64,000 bases of DNA from Symbiodinium natans. Its lineage: Eukaryota > Sar > Dinophyceae > Suessiales > Symbiodiniaceae. Location: contig CAJNDS010002182.1 in NCBI GenBank assembly GCA_905221605.1, positions 423,501-487,500 on the forward strand, read 5' to 3'. Both the position numbers and the translations under genes were made by a program. Under the pieces are notes generated by a model. The model saw nothing but the letters and a program-made list of their open reading frames with translations, was not told the DNA's origin and made no database searches. This document shows positions 41,150-52,325 of this stretch, piece after piece (the stretch's first letter is position 1; each line of letters begins with the position of its first letter).

Positions 41150-42110
41150 GCGCAAATAGAGAGTTCCTAAAAATCCAAAAGCGAAGTCGTGCAAGAAGCT
41201 ATCGAAGTTTCGGAACTATCGCAAACACGATGAAGCATGTGATGTATATACATAATCCAAATACACTACAAGCAAGATTCAATATCAATCCCAGTCATCC
41301 ATGTGAAAACCAAAACAACCTGGTTTAGGAGAGTACAGCGCCTCGATGCATGCCATAGAAGCAGTCAAAAACCTCCAAATCAAGCCTTTAGGGCCTTTGG
41401 GGCTTAGCGTCTTGGGTCCCAGAATCCAGATCGGAATCCCGCACTCCTTCGTATGACTCACGCACGATGTTTGCCGTTAGAAGATGTTCTTCACTCCATC
41501 TTCCGGCAGATTTTTGTTCGCGGCCGCAAGGCCCTCCCTCACACTTCCCTGAATCCTAAAAGTCAAGCTTACTCCCCAACTTCCCCAAACCCGAATCCCT
41601 AAAAAAGCTACTCCCTCGCCCTCTGCACACGGGGCCCATGACGCCATGCCGCCGCGACCTGCGAAATCGAGGCTGGGCGCCGTGCTTCTCGGACATGCAG
41701 GTTTCGTTGGCCCCAGCCATCGAAAGTAACCCTAAACCCTAAACCCTAAACCCTAAACCCGAAAGTAACTAGACTCTAGGGCTGACTGTGAAGCCAGCGG
41801 CGTCACATCAAAGTAGGCAACCATTCAGGGGTGCGGGGCTTTAAAGTCTTGTTATAATGATCGTTGTTTTGAACGCAGCCATGGAGTCTCTTACATTCTT
41901 ACAGAAGTTTTTTGAAGTACCTTGACCATGATTCTCTGAAAAGCTTTCGGTTTCGTTCTTGTCCCCAGAACCTTCCAAAGCCTCTGGAGGCGTAGGCGTT
42001 TCCAATTTCCCATTAGGCTTCTTGAAATGAGCCACGAACCCTTAACAAAAGATGCGACCTGAAGTCGGCTGCCTTGGAATGCAAAGGTTTAGGGCTAACA
42101 ATCTGGAGTG
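41150..42110. other. No recognisable gene; telomeric insert inside
   Basis: Apart from the telomere-like insert at 41731-41759 there is only mixed sequence with short unconvincing frames. Confidence 0.45.
41721..41769 (-). repeat. Telomere-like insert flanked by a 10-bp direct duplication
   Basis: Four CCCTAAA units (41731-41759) sit between two perfect copies of CGAAAGTAAC (41721-41730 and 41760-41769). This is the structure expected when telomeric DNA is inserted at a staggered break. Confidence 0.9.
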
Positions 42111-42116
42111 CAGGGT

Positions 42117-42682
42117 TTAGAGTACCATTTCCAGCTCCCCGCCCCCGCCCCCCCTCCCCCCCGTCCTTGGCCAGGGAGGAAACGTCCGCTGGTTCCCAGC
42201 GGTGGCAAATTCCTCTGCTAGTAGTGTTCGTTTCAGGGTGATGTTCTGAGAAAGTCGCATAGCTTCGTCGACTTTCTTTTGCAAGCAGTGGGGAGTCAAC
42301 ACATTGCCAAATTGTGCTTCAAGGCCACTCCCTGGAGCATGAGTCCCTGGCCAAGATGAGTCCAGAGAAGCCGTTCCAGGCTGCGTTGTATGGCCGCATG
42401 GCTGCTTTGCTGGAGAAGAGGCTTCAACTGAGGAAGGTTTCGCCATGTTGTGCCTTTGACAACCCAGGGCTGCTTGGACACCTGGTCAGCATGCATTCCA
42501 CATAATCCCGCCTTGGCGCCACTATTCCGGGTTTCCATTCCAACAAAGTGGCCCGGCTGTGCCTCTTGTCTAAAACTCTGTCGCGAAGTGAGGTGCTGGG
42601 AGGATATTCGTTGGGTAGCAATGTCTCGGCCATTCTGAACAGGTTTTTGAGGCTGCGGCCTGCTGAGCGCACTCGGCATCAA
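42117..42682 (-). CDS. Hypothetical minus-strand ORFs
   Basis: Two overlapping minus frames (42117-42446 and 42296-42682) look coding, for example LQKKVDEAMRLSQNITLKRT and PQLKPLLQQSSHAAIQRSLE. They may be consecutive exons. A C-rich tract (42138-42164) gives a Gly run at the end of the first. No family is recognised. Confidence 0.25.
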
Positions 42683-42850
42683 GCAGGATTTTGGAGGTTG
42701 AGGTTCGGGTCTTCGAGGGTCTGGCTAGGGTGCTCAAAGCGTCGCCTCTAACGGGCTTCAGTGCCAGTCAGTGATTCAGTGCTGTGAGCTCCCCTTCCCA
42801 AGCCTCTCGACCCAGTCTTCGCATCCAGCCTTCAGTGGCTGATGCCGCCA

Positions 42851-43374
42851 TCAGTTCTTGGTGGACAGCCTGGTGGGCAACGCAGCTGCGATCCGCCACA
42901 ATGGAACTGAAAGGGCGGGAAGGCAGAGGAAACAGGTCCTTTGAGGCAGGTTCCGGGAGTGTTTGAGAAGGTTTCGGCTGCCTGGCTGGGTGCGATGCGA
43001 GCGTGGAGCGTTGGCCTCAGACTCGGCCTCCCCGCTGTGCCCCGTGCTGACCACACCCGCGTCGGCAGTGGCAGGCGCAGATGTTGCCATTACTTGGTCT
43101 CCAACTCTTCGTACCCAGTTCTTACCGCCCTGTGGCTGCTGTTGCAGCCGCTGCCCACTTCAGTTCCTGAGAGCTTCCCCAAATCAAGGGCGACACTTGC
43201 TCTCCGCCACTCGGCGTCCAATTTTATGTTCGAGGTGCCGCGCCTGCAGCCGCCGCACTTACAAGCACGCCGCCTCGGTAGGCTCAGAAGTTGACTTGAA
43301 ACTCTTTGGCTGTTGGCTTGGAGCCGGAATGCCTCTTGAGCACAATACTGTATGCGCTCTGATCCCTTCTGCAT
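42851..43374 (-). CDS. Hypothetical minus-strand ORFs, end to end
   Basis: Frame 43090-43374 (with RRRACKCGGCRRGTSN and TGYEELETK) ends where frame 42851-43090 (MATSAPATADAGVVSTGHSG) begins. A 193-codon plus frame overlaps them and may be the shadow, or the reverse. No family is recognised. Confidence 0.2.
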
Positions 43375-44135
43375 TAAAATTACAGTTCTGCAGCGGAGAA
43401 GGTGAGAATAGACAAGAAGTCTCGGAGTGCCCTACCGTAACGTTTTCAATTAGTCAGCCGACTCCGCGAGGCAGAGACCACTGTCTTCAATTCCTTCTCA
43501 CTGCTTTTTGGGTGCCCTTAAAGCCTCGTTACGCACGCATGTAAACGTCTGTGAGACTTGCCCATCACGTCAATTGAGATTCTGAATTCTGATGGCAGGC
43601 CATCCTTGCTACTGGATGATTTTCGTCTTACGCTGCATAATATCCGTAAGGTTGACACTGCGTCAATGGTATCAAGACACTCAAGAGTGGCCCACATTGG
43701 CATTGCACGCAAGCAGGCAGCAGGCATGCAAGCACGCCGGCATTTGGTTCTGCAAGACGTGGCTTCCGCAAGATTCACTGCTCGCTGAAGTCAGCTGGAC
43801 CAAGAGCATACCATGCAACAATTCCGCATTAGCCCTCGCCTGAGCCGAGAGACATCATTAAGCCAAGTGACAGCTCCATTCCAAGCTTCAACGGTGTTCA
43901 GCTGCAGAGCAGGTGGAAGGAAGCTAGCGCAAGACGCAGGCACAGTTCTTTGAATCACCAGTGCCATTTTCCCAGATCCCTGAGCGACAACCACTGCAAG
44001 AGTTCGATATCATCCTGCTGGTCCAAAGAGCCAAGTTCAAGCCAAAAACTACCAAAGGTATGGCCCGGCGCATAAGTCCGCTGTTGACCCTTTGAATATT
44101 GCCGTGCGCTCACATGAGAGCAGACCCTCCCAGAA

Positions 44136-44780
44136 GTGCCCATTGAAGATCCCAGGCCTGGAATCTGTCCATCCCCGCCTTTCTTCTTTCTTCACAAGAA
44201 ATACAAAGACATAGCCAAAGGGCAGAAAGATGCGGAGAAACATGCCCGCAGAGACTTCAGACTGCGCCATCAATGGGGGGTCTGCTGTTTTGGCGAATCA
44301 GACCTCCTACCCCTTACAAGAGATTGACGAATCAGGCCCCCTTTCCCTTTTGAAACTCATCTTTTGGACATGAGCTGTAAGGCTTTCAGATGTTGGAAGT
44401 TGCTAGCTTTTCTGGGTCATAGGATGTCCCCAGCCATAGCTGGCCATGAATATCAAGCCTGGCACACTCTGTTTTGCCGCAGCGGGCAAGGCACGCAAGG
44501 CCCTCGGCAGGCCGAGATGGAAGCAATGCCTCGTGTTTCAGCTCACAGCGGCGCAGTCTTCAAGATCAGTGGGGAATCCTTTGCCGTTGTGGAAGGCGAG
44601 TCATCCGCGCTAAAGGCGCGCAGAAGGTCACGCCTTCAGGGTGGCCCCAAAGAATTGAAAATGAGCGCTCGGCTTGCTGCTGTTCAAGGATCCTCTAGAG
44701 CATGTTCCACGCACAGATGCTGTAGGTGCGAAGAGTCCTACGAGTCCGTCTTCTTTGAGAGCGTGACGCAACAGCATTGA
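44136..44780 (+). CDS. Hypothetical plus-strand ORFs with a duplicated Cys motif
   Basis: Frames 44136-44327 and 44364-44780 are protein-like (HKKYKDIAKGQKDAEKHARR, SAHSGAVFKISGESFAVVEG). The second ends THRCCRCEESYESVF. The same motif recurs as RRHCRCEDSHESVF in the duplicated copy at 45334-45377, preserving CRC and ESVF. The function is unknown. Confidence 0.28.
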
Positions 44781-45085
44781 GACTTCCGGGAACTGGAGAG
44801 AAGACAGCATGCGCCAGTGCAGCCAGCTGTTCTACGACATCCGCCAGGACATGACATGACGAATCACGCTTTCGCAATGTGTTCAGTGCATGCGTGGCCT
44901 TGATGTCCTGCCAGCAGTGGGAATGATTTAGTGAAGACCAGAGATGCATCTCATGTTGCAACATTGCTGATTGCCACAAGGCACACTACTACGTACCCAA
45001 TCGAGCACTCATCGGCACACGCGAGTTCTCCAAGCCCTCCCTCGACATGTTTTGTATGGGGTCCCGGTTTCAGCCGGTCAGTTCT
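44710..45085 (+). repeat. Duplicated segment, copy A
   Basis: Three blocks in this order recur in copy B: GCTGTAGGTGCGAAGAGTCC (44715), GACATCCGCCAGGACATGAC (44836), and TTGCAACATTGCTGATTGCC through CATCGGCACACGCGAGTTC to TCCCGGTTTCAGCCGGTCA (44956-45085). Confidence 0.75.
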
Positions 45086-45333
45086 CTCTCCACCGCTTGC
45101 CCAGGTTTCTCGATGCCCTTCACCTAGGATTGGCCTTCCGTGATGCTCATCCTGCACCTGCTTGCGGTCCAAATCAGGGATGCTGGCCATATGCCTATGT
45201 GCTCTTGATTCGGCGGCTTCGACAAGGAAGCCCGTCCCTGCCATTTGGCTCCTCAGCTTGCCGCAACCTGTTCCGCGATCAGGCAACCGCCGGAACATGC
45301 CAAAACCGTTTGTGCCCTTCGTTGACAATCTTA

Positions 45334-46375
45334 CGCGCAGACACTGTAGGTGCGAAGACTCCCATGAGTCCGTCTTCAACATCGACAGGTCTCCAATCTG
45401 GAGAACAAGCAGCTTGTCATTGACGTCCGTCAGGACGTGACTGATCAAGCTTGCCGACACTGACGTGCCTTCGTCAAATTCTCATAGTGCTCAGTGTGCT
45501 TGGCAGACTACATGGCTAGCATGTCTGGCCTGAAGCAGTGGTATCTTTTCACTTGTCAATGCGGGGGCCATGTTTTGATTTCGGCGTGCCGCCCAAACAA
45601 GGCAAGCACAAAACACGCGAGACCCTATGGGAACGCTTTTCACAGCCGGGAGAGTCTGAACTTAGATGGGCATGTAGTGGCGCACAAAAAGCATGTGCCC
45701 TTGCTGTCTGAGTCATTCGCCAATTTGTGTCGGAGCAGGCTCTATTCGCAAAACGCAGAGGGAAGGGTCAAACGGCTTGCACTGTCGGGAGCTGGGGCCC
45801 TCGGAGCCCTGGGAGGCCGCGTTGCGACGTGCAGGTTGGATATGCAAAGGCCAGAATTGAAGAGTGGCTTCTGCTGTTGGTGGCCGACGGAGGTTGCAGG
45901 TTGCCGACCACGTCCATGAAAGAGCATTTCGGTCGCTCTGATCGCCGCGAAAAAAACTCCACCCGCCCGCAAAAAGGCCCGACACCTAGTAACCCGGCAC
46001 CACCCACCTGCTTTGGCCGGACTTTCGTTGCCCAGCCCACAGGCACATGCAGGCACCGACAAGACTTGACATTCCTGACTGCTTGCCTTGAACCTGCGTG
46101 CACTTGGGGTTTAACATTCCGGGTTGCGCCTTTTGTCACGTGGAGTGCCTTCTTATAATGCCGCGTGCCAACGCGGTACTGGGCTTGTTCACACAGGTTG
46201 TGCCTGAACACCCATCCCAAGTAGGTGAGATCACAGATGCGCCCTCACTTTGCAACATCGCTGATGGCCATGCTTCGACCTACCCAGTTCAGCTCTCATC
46301 GGCGCACGTGAGTTCGCCAAGCCCTGCTCCCTCGACAATTTTTCCTGGAGTCCCGGCTTCAGCCTCCGGTCAACC
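45334..46375 (+). repeat. Duplicated segment, copy B, with an insertion
   Basis: The blocks of copy A reappear as CACTGTAGGTGCGAAGACTC (45343), GACGTCCGTCAGGACGTGAC (45422), and TTGCAACATCGCTGATGGCC through CATCGGCGCACGTGAGTTC (46250-46375). About 700 bases between the second and third blocks are absent from copy A. Confidence 0.7.
45494..45919 (+). CDS. Hypothetical ORF, 141 codons, inside the copy B insertion
   Basis: The frame reads MASMSGLKQWYLFTCQCGGH, then NLDGHVVAHKKHVPLLSESF, with good composition. It lies in the part of copy B that copy A lacks. No domain is recognised. Confidence 0.27.
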   Translation: MCLADYMASMSGLKQWYLFTCQCGGHVLISACRPNKASTKHARPYGNAFHSRESLNLDGHVVAHKKHVPLLSESFANLCRSRLYSQNAEGRVKRLALSGAGALGALGGRVATCRLDMQRPELKSGFCCWWPTEVAGCRPRP

Positions 46376-46379
46376 AACG

Positions 46380-47245
46380 CATGTAGCAGCGCCCTATATA
46401 AATTGGGTCAGTTATATCAGTTTGAAGTCGCCTGCATAGCCATTCTCTTTGAAGGGGCGTAGGGTGTAGGTTGGCGTAGGCATGTTCGAAACCCGTCGGT
46501 TGTGCCCTCGGCGTGCAGCTCCCACCGTAGGCCAGCATTAGCTAGAAATTGCCCGCGTGCCTCTTTTGCTACTAAGGTGCATTCACACGTAGTCGGCGTA
46601 GTCCACACCTGCACATCTCGGGAGCACCAAGAATAATTTGAAGTTCTGACTCATTCTCTCTGCAGGACGTAGCAGGTTCGTGTAGGCAGACTACACAATC
46701 CACAGCCATCGTAGGCTGTGCTGAAGGTTTCGGGCTCGGCACCAGGCCCACATCGGCCAGCATTGCCTACACATTGCGCACGTGCCTGTGACATGCGACA
46801 GGATCTTTGAGCAGATCTTCAAAACAGGAGCATGTCTCTCTATCTTCGTGTTTCAATAAAGGTGGGCCCTTGGCGCCCCTCTTGCGAGTGCGTTGCTACC
46901 TTGTTGCTCCCCTCTTCCGCAAGGTCAGGGATCCATCGTGTGCATGCCGAGGAGGTCTTCTGCTCAAGCTTACGGAGAGCCCCACTTGCTGGTGAATGCT
47001 GGTGAAGAGGGATCCTGGCTGATCTGACTCTGGCAAATTTAAAGGCTGTGCGAGAGTCGCCATTTTGAATCTTCACCTTGGGACAGATGTGCACCTCTGA
47101 AGAGAAGCGACTCTCGCATTGCCTTTACGTTCCTTGCCACGACTCATGGCAACCGGTTTTAAGAAACTGGAGAGTGTATGTGCAGAAGGGGATGTTCGCT
47201 GTGGGTCTAAATGGGGGTTTGTCGCACCCCGTTGTGCCAGCATGT
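46380..47245. other. No recognisable gene
   Basis: Mixed sequence in which GGCCAGCATT with GCTA or GCC and CGTGCCT recur at 46500-46560 and 46755-46790, hinting at another diverged duplication. No exon is supported. Confidence 0.35.
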
Positions 47246-47246
47246 G

Positions 47247-47290
47247 CACTCCGACTGCGGGCTCATGAGCCCAAGCTTTTCGAGTTGCTT
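47247..47290 (+). repeat. Four-copy dispersed motif, copy 1
   Basis: GTGCACTCCGACTGCGGGCT then CATGAGCCCAAGCTTTTC. It matches 48889-48930, 50391-50441 and, more weakly, 52965-53035. The shared core is CGACWGCGRGMTCATGAG followed within 15 bases by AAGCTTT(CTGCCC). Confidence 0.65.
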
Positions 47291-47483
47291 CTGTGCTCAC
47301 TGCAATAGGACAAGAGGGGCGAGTGGATTGCTTTGGTTGTGGTGATCATGAGGTTGCTGTCGCCATTCACGCGCCGGTATGCGGTTGGCCTCCAGCCCCC
47401 ATCCGCAGTGTCGGCTTCAGAATTTTGGGTCTTTTGCCATTTGGATCGTCTTGGACTGGCTGGTGCTACTTCGCAACCATCAT

Positions 47484-47666
47484 CAACCATCGGCTGGCGC
47501 GGAGTTCCGTGAAAGAGAGACGAGTTCACTTAAAGTGTTCGTGTGTGATGCAGTTTCCAGGTCACTTCCCATCCAATCAAGTTGTTCGCCGAAAGTCAGG
47601 GAGGAGAATCATAAAGCGGATGATGGCGGAGAGTCTGAGGAGGAAGTGTCGGCAGCTGCCAGCTGA
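47484..47666 (+). CDS. Hypothetical exon with acidic end
   Basis: The plus frame reads GAEFRERETSSLKVFVCDAV, then VREENHKADDGGESEEEV, ending in AAAS. Composition is convincingly protein-like. The product is not recognised. Confidence 0.27.
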   Translation, partial: QPSAGAEFRERETSSLKVFVCDAVSRSLPIQSSCSPKVREENHKADDGGESEEEVSAAAS

Positions 47667-47734
47667 GCGGCATAAAGCTTCCATGAAAGGAGTAAGATAG
47701 GGGGTTAACTTATGATTGGGCCGCGTCAGCTCGG

Positions 47735-47905
47735 GTCCGAGATGCGCGAGCGCGCGATAGCTCGGTCGAGAGCGCTTTGGTCGCGAGCGCGCGATAGCTC
47801 GCGATTGGGCTGGAACTCTTCCGGGATAGTCCACGTCAGTGCAACGCCTGTGTAACACTTGCGCGTCAGCTCGCGAAGAGGCCTGTACAGGCTGTGCGAG
47901 GGCTC
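47735..47905. repeat. CG-rich block with repeated GCGCGATAGCTCG
   Basis: GAGCGCGCGATAGCTCG occurs twice, 39 bases apart, and the block is packed with CGAGCG, GCTCGCGA and TCGCGAG motifs, many self-complementary. CpG density is far above the rest of the window. Confidence 0.75.
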
Positions 47906-48373
47906 GCGAGAGAACCTTTGATTACATGTTGAAAAGCTCAAAGGCTTTTTGCCCCAGCTCAGCTGTTAAGTTTTTCTCTCCCCTCCCGCTGCCACTCACG
48001 AAAGCTAGCTCCCTGGAGCTTGCGCGAGTTGCCGCTTACCAATCAATCTCTCAAGTGTTCAGGTGGGCCAAAAAGAGACCACGGGCCTCAATGGTATGAA
48101 AACAAATGAGTTGATGGGCGACCGAGGGGCGTGGGGCCCCCTGCCCCCTTTATTGATTGATTCCACCAGCCTGAAGGCCCATCGGATGTTCCTCGCAAGC
48201 ACATTCACTCCCAAATCCCTCAGCGATTGTGCAGTGCATGGAGGTAAGGGATTAGAAGGGTCCAGGTTTGCCGTTTTGGACGTTCAGGGGACTCTTATTG
48301 CATGCTCAAATTTTCAGCTATTGTGTGTCTGTAGTGTTCGCATGACAGGCTTTTCTTATTGGATTTTCTGCAG

Positions 48374-48658
48374 CCCAGACGCGTGGGTCATGCACATGCC
48401 AGCTCGGACGGCCAGCAGTGCACATTTACCTGGCGACAGAAAGATACAGAAAGCATCCGACGCCATTTCACAGGTTTGCAGGCCCAGTTCTCCTGGGCCA
48501 GGCAGGGCATTGGCCGGAAGTTCACAGCCTTATCAGACATTCAGCCAGTTCTGGGTGTTCTGAGCCAAACACAAGTCACGGAGGATCAGCCCTGCAGACC
48601 CTTTGAAGCCTTGAGGGCCCATCAAAGCTGTGTGCTACCTATCCGGGAGGTCTTCTGA
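48374..48658 (+). CDS. Probable last exon, unrecognised
   Basis: TTTTCTGCAG, a textbook acceptor with pyrimidine tract, precedes PRRVGHAHASSDGQQCTFTW, then RQKDTESIRRHFTGLQAQFS, and an open frame to a stop at 48658 (95 codons). Composition and border agree. No family is recognised. Confidence 0.38.
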   Translation, partial: PRRVGHAHASSDGQQCTFTWRQKDTESIRRHFTGLQAQFSWARQGIGRKFTALSDIQPVLGVLSQTQVTEDQPCRPFEALRAHQSCVLPIREVF

Positions 48659-48888
48659 GCAGAATATTGTGCACATGGCCTTTCCCCGGTCGCTGGAATC
48701 GGTCCGGCCCTTCCTCCACGCCGCTGCTCCTTGCCTCCCAACTCTGCCGGCCCCTGCGTATCCTGCGTCTGTTGCCCTGACCGCGTGAAAGAGTGAAAAG
48801 CGACATGGTAGCATTGCAGCCAGCCAAAGTACAGTGGCGCAATACTCGGTCACGTGATGGCACTGAGACTGATTGTGCAATTCAGGAT

Positions 48889-48935
48889 GTGCAGCTCGAC
48901 AGCGGGATCATGAGTCTAAGCTTTCTGCCCGGATC
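48889..48935 (+). repeat. Four-copy dispersed motif, copy 2
   Basis: GATGTGCAGCTCGACAGCGG then GATCATGAGTCTAAGCTTTC and TGCCC. In the plus frame it reads DVQLDSGIMSLSFLPG; copy 3 reads DVHFDCELMSLVAKLSA. Confidence 0.65.
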
Positions 48936-49278
48936 CCCGTCCTTTGTGACGAGACATGAGGGGAGGACCTCCCCAACTGCCACATTGCAGTCTGGCGCCC
49001 GCAACTTCAGACGTTGAAGGAGGCTCATCCCTGGCTTTGGCATCCACAGTGAGCCGTGCTCTGAGTACTCGGCGGTGCCGTATCGAAGGTTTTTTGTTGC
49101 GCAGGACATGGAGAAACATAGCCACGATGCAGCAGTGCCTTGTCGGGCGTGTGTCTTCCTCCTGGAGTCCTTAGCTGCTATACCAGTGGCATCTCGGGGC
49201 CTACGAATGCCGTTGAAGTCCTGAGGCCCATGGCATGTTGGTCCGTCTTCAAGGGCTTGAAGATGCGGTGGCAGCAGC

Positions 49279-50060
49279 TTGGATAAATGTCCAATTACAG
49301 TATCCCCGTGTTTTTCACGAGCGGGGCACTCCATCGCACACCCAAAGCAATCGAAGCTCTCCCTGTGCCGCCTTCCTCATCAGGCAGGTGCCCTCGGCTC
49401 TGGGTTGAATCTCACGTCAAACCTTCAGGACCTCAATGCAGGCGTGATCGTGACCGTTCGTGGTCCCCGCAACCTCCCACAAGCAACCCTGCATGTGCCT
49501 CGACAGCCCGCAACAGAATGCGTCCCTGCTTGTGCGCGTCACAGCACGTTACATATTGTGTTCGACCTAATCGTCGTGCCTCCGGCTAGATACCTGTCAT
49601 GCTGCCTTCTTGCACATAACGGGAGTATGGAGCACGCTTTGTTTGCCATTAATGCTCCGGAAATCCTTTTGGGTCTTTTGGGGGTGGCAGGGGGCGGAGC
49701 GACACTGTCAGTGCAACTGCGAGCTCCCCATCTGGGCCAGCGGCTTTCACCCACGCACTTGCCGGAGCAATGCCTGCCGAAGAGGTCGTTGTGAATGGTG
49801 TCCTCGGACGCGTCAGCGGTCAGCGAGGCGAGCTTCGCCTCCTCGTTGCCATCCAGGCCGCCGGCGTCCCGGGAATCAGCAACACCAAGGCCAGCACCAC
49901 GAACACCAGCACCACGACAATGCCGTTGCCTCAATGTCCGCCAATCAGCCATGGCACCTTACACAAGGCTGTTCGCCATCCTTTGAGCCCAGGAGTGCCC
50001 TGCCGTGTGTGCTTCTTCCTCCTTAGCCGTGAGCAACTCGGGGTCTGCGAAGGCTGTTGA
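49279..50060. other. Competing ORFs on both strands
   Basis: Plus frames 49279-49794 (171 codons) and 49770-50060 (MPAEEVVVNGVLGRVSGQRG) and minus frame 49539-49952 (137 codons, NEEAKLASLTADASEDTIHN) all look plausible. No domain decides between them. At least one exon is likely here. Confidence 0.25.
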
Positions 50061-50390
50061 TGCACCGGGTTGTGCCGGTGCTGCGCATCCTAGCCTGAAG
50101 CCGAATCTTGGTGAAGATCACCTGACCCAGGCTTGTAAAGAATCGCCTGCTAAACCAGCATGACCGACCGGCCAGTCGGAGCTCTCAGCTTGGTTTTCGG
50201 ACAGAGCTGCTAGCTGTCTTCTGTGGTCAGGCTATTTGTAGCCATGCCAGCTGCGGCACTGCAACTCGAAGAAAGCAACTTTGTTTTGATGACATTCCAA
50301 CACGAAGCCAAGGTGTTTCATGCCTTCATATCTCGGGCTCCTTCGACTCCATGACCCCAGACTACGTGGAGAGCGGCCATTAACTCGGGA

Positions 50391-50441
50391 TGTGCACTTC
50401 GACTGCGAGCTCATGAGCCTTGTTGCCAAGCTTTCTGCCCA
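50391..50441 (+). repeat. Four-copy dispersed motif, copy 3
   Basis: GTGCACTTCGACTGCGAGCT then CATGAGCC, and after nine bases AAGCTTTCTGCCC. It is the copy closest to a consensus. Confidence 0.65.
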
Positions 50442-50725
50442 TCCTCTGCCTGTGCGTTCGCTGCAGCAGCACAGACGGGATCCGTGAACGCATCTGCAGA
50501 GAGGGGGTCGAGTCTTTGGTTGCGGCGACGGCTCGTTTGACAGCCAGCACGCGGCTCAAGATGTTAGGGTTTGTAGCGGCCTTGTTGCCGCGAGACAAGG
50601 GCCTGAAACAAAGGTGGGAGGCACACTCCCGCGACAAGCCGGGGTGCTGCCTATCAAGTTGCTGTCGCTGTTCAGCGCTTCAAAGTAAAGTGAGTGAGAG
50701 GATTGGGCGACGGCGCAAGTTGTGA
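50420..50725 (+). CDS. Hypothetical ORF, 101 codons
   Basis: The frame includes GIRERICREGVESLVAATAR and LGFVAALLPRDKGLKQRWEA, helix-prone and charged. It starts within the dispersed motif copy 3. No family is recognised. Confidence 0.25.
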   Translation: MLPSFLPILCLCVRCSSTDGIRERICREGVESLVAATARLTASTRLKMLGFVAALLPRDKGLKQRWEAHSRDKPGCCLSSCCRCSALQSKVSERIGRRRKL

Positions 50726-51024
50726 GATGCCCGGACTCATAATCATAAAGCATCGCTTGCTGTAGCACCTCAACTCAACAGCCCTTGGTCTTCGCTCTCT
50801 TTACGGGCGTGCGGCCCGCACGAACTAGGAATCCGATTGCCAGCGATGCTCTTGTGGACTCGTCACTGCGCTGTTCCCGCCCCTCCCCCAATGCCCCCTC
50901 CCCGCCTAAACCGCCACCACGCCACCGGGGGACCAGGGGCGCTCTGATCCTTAGTGTGGTGCCGGTTCGCGGTTCGGGTGTTCCCCCTCCTTAAACCTCT
51001 CGTACCATAAATAGTTAAACCTTA

Positions 51025-51339
51025 ATGTCCTTCGTGGGTAAAGGTCAAAAGCTTGGGCAAAGGCTAAAACTCAGGCCCAGCCTTTGCGCACGAAGTTTAG
51101 CCTTTGCGTATTTTCGCACCATGAGGGCGAGGGCGGGGTGGGTGTTGGCCCATGATCAATGTGGGAGCACTGTAGCTGACAATGTGTCGGAAGCCATGGA
51201 AGGGGAGAGCGGAGGGCGGCCTTTGAGTTGGCTAGGCCAGGGATGGATTCATGCTGCGTTGAATTCTTGGTTGGAATCTGGTTTCAACCGAGGCACCGAG
51301 GATTTTGGATTCAAAAATCAAGATGGAGATTTGATTTAA
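51025..51339 (+). CDS. Hypothetical ORF, 104 codons
   Basis: After a basic start the frame reads CGSTVADNVSEAMEGESGGR, then LNSWLESGFNRGTEDFGFKN. Composition is convincing. AAGGCTAAA-type direct repeats (CAAAGGCTAAA and GCCTTTGCG) lie in its first third. No family is recognised. Confidence 0.3.
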   Translation: MSFVGKGQKLGQRLKLRPSLCARSLAFAYFRTMRARAGWVLAHDQCGSTVADNVSEAMEGESGGRPLSWLGQGWIHAALNSWLESGFNRGTEDFGFKNQDGDLI

Positions 51340-52325
51340 TTCCGCCTATTCGGACTCCATCGCTCTTTCTACTCCCTGTCCACCACATGGCTGCCCATCT
51401 ACGATCCAGTGAGCTTCCGCGCACTGCAACTCAAGCAAACCATGCAACTCACTGACTATCTAATACAAAGCCATGGCATTTCACGTCTTCACAATACTTC
51501 GAGACAGTTTTCTTCGAACGGCCCTAAACCAAGCGGGCACTTCAATGGGCTGTCAGCCGTTTGCAGCGCTGAGCGAGAGGAGTTGATGGAGTGTTGTTTC
51601 ATGGCATACTACCTCTGGTTGATTTCATTGTTAATGTCGGGAAGTCGGCACATCTCACCGGGAAGCATGTTGCTTTGTCAAAATCTGTGTGCTGAAAACA
51701 AAATTTGAAGGCATGACGTTGTTACCCTGCCTGGCGTGGCAACACACGAACCCCGCTCCTGACGACATTCTCGTGAGAGCTCGCGTGCCCTGCGGCACGG
51801 CTTCGTCCAATTAGGTGGAACTCAAAGCCCACAAGACGCAGCGCTTGCCCTTGACGTATTTGTCGTCTCTTGATACGTGTATGACAGGGATACCGCCATG
51901 TGCCGCTTGCTGTGTGTGGCCTTGCGTTCCGTTGTGGCTTTGCATTAAAAGAGAACTCGACATTGTAGGCAAGTCTGCCTCTTCTGCAGTGCGTGTACGG
52001 TCCGTGCGGAGTAGTCAATGATTACCGTCCAACGAATCTGATCGTTTCTTCTGGAAGCTCGTGGCCTGTGGCAGTGCTTGGCAGAGATCCGCGTGATTCC
52101 GCGTGTTTTGTGTGTTCGTGCCGGTAGAGTGAAGCCGGTCAGAATGTGCGCTCGCCGGCAGTATTACAGTATAGTGAAGCGTTGTCTGGCTGCGGCTTGT
52201 GTGTCAACCGAGTTGGCACACGGTCACATCGCACACATCGCACGAACGCATACCTGAGCTTGCATGAGCGGTTGTACGTTCCCTCCACATCCGCACCGCT
52301 GGTCGGGCGCCTGTTCTGGGGGTTT

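Noticed and set aside
51770-51800. CGTGCC-CTGC-GGCACG hairpin as a terminator
   Set aside because: The stem is only six pairs, there is no T-run, and bacterial-type terminators are not expected here.
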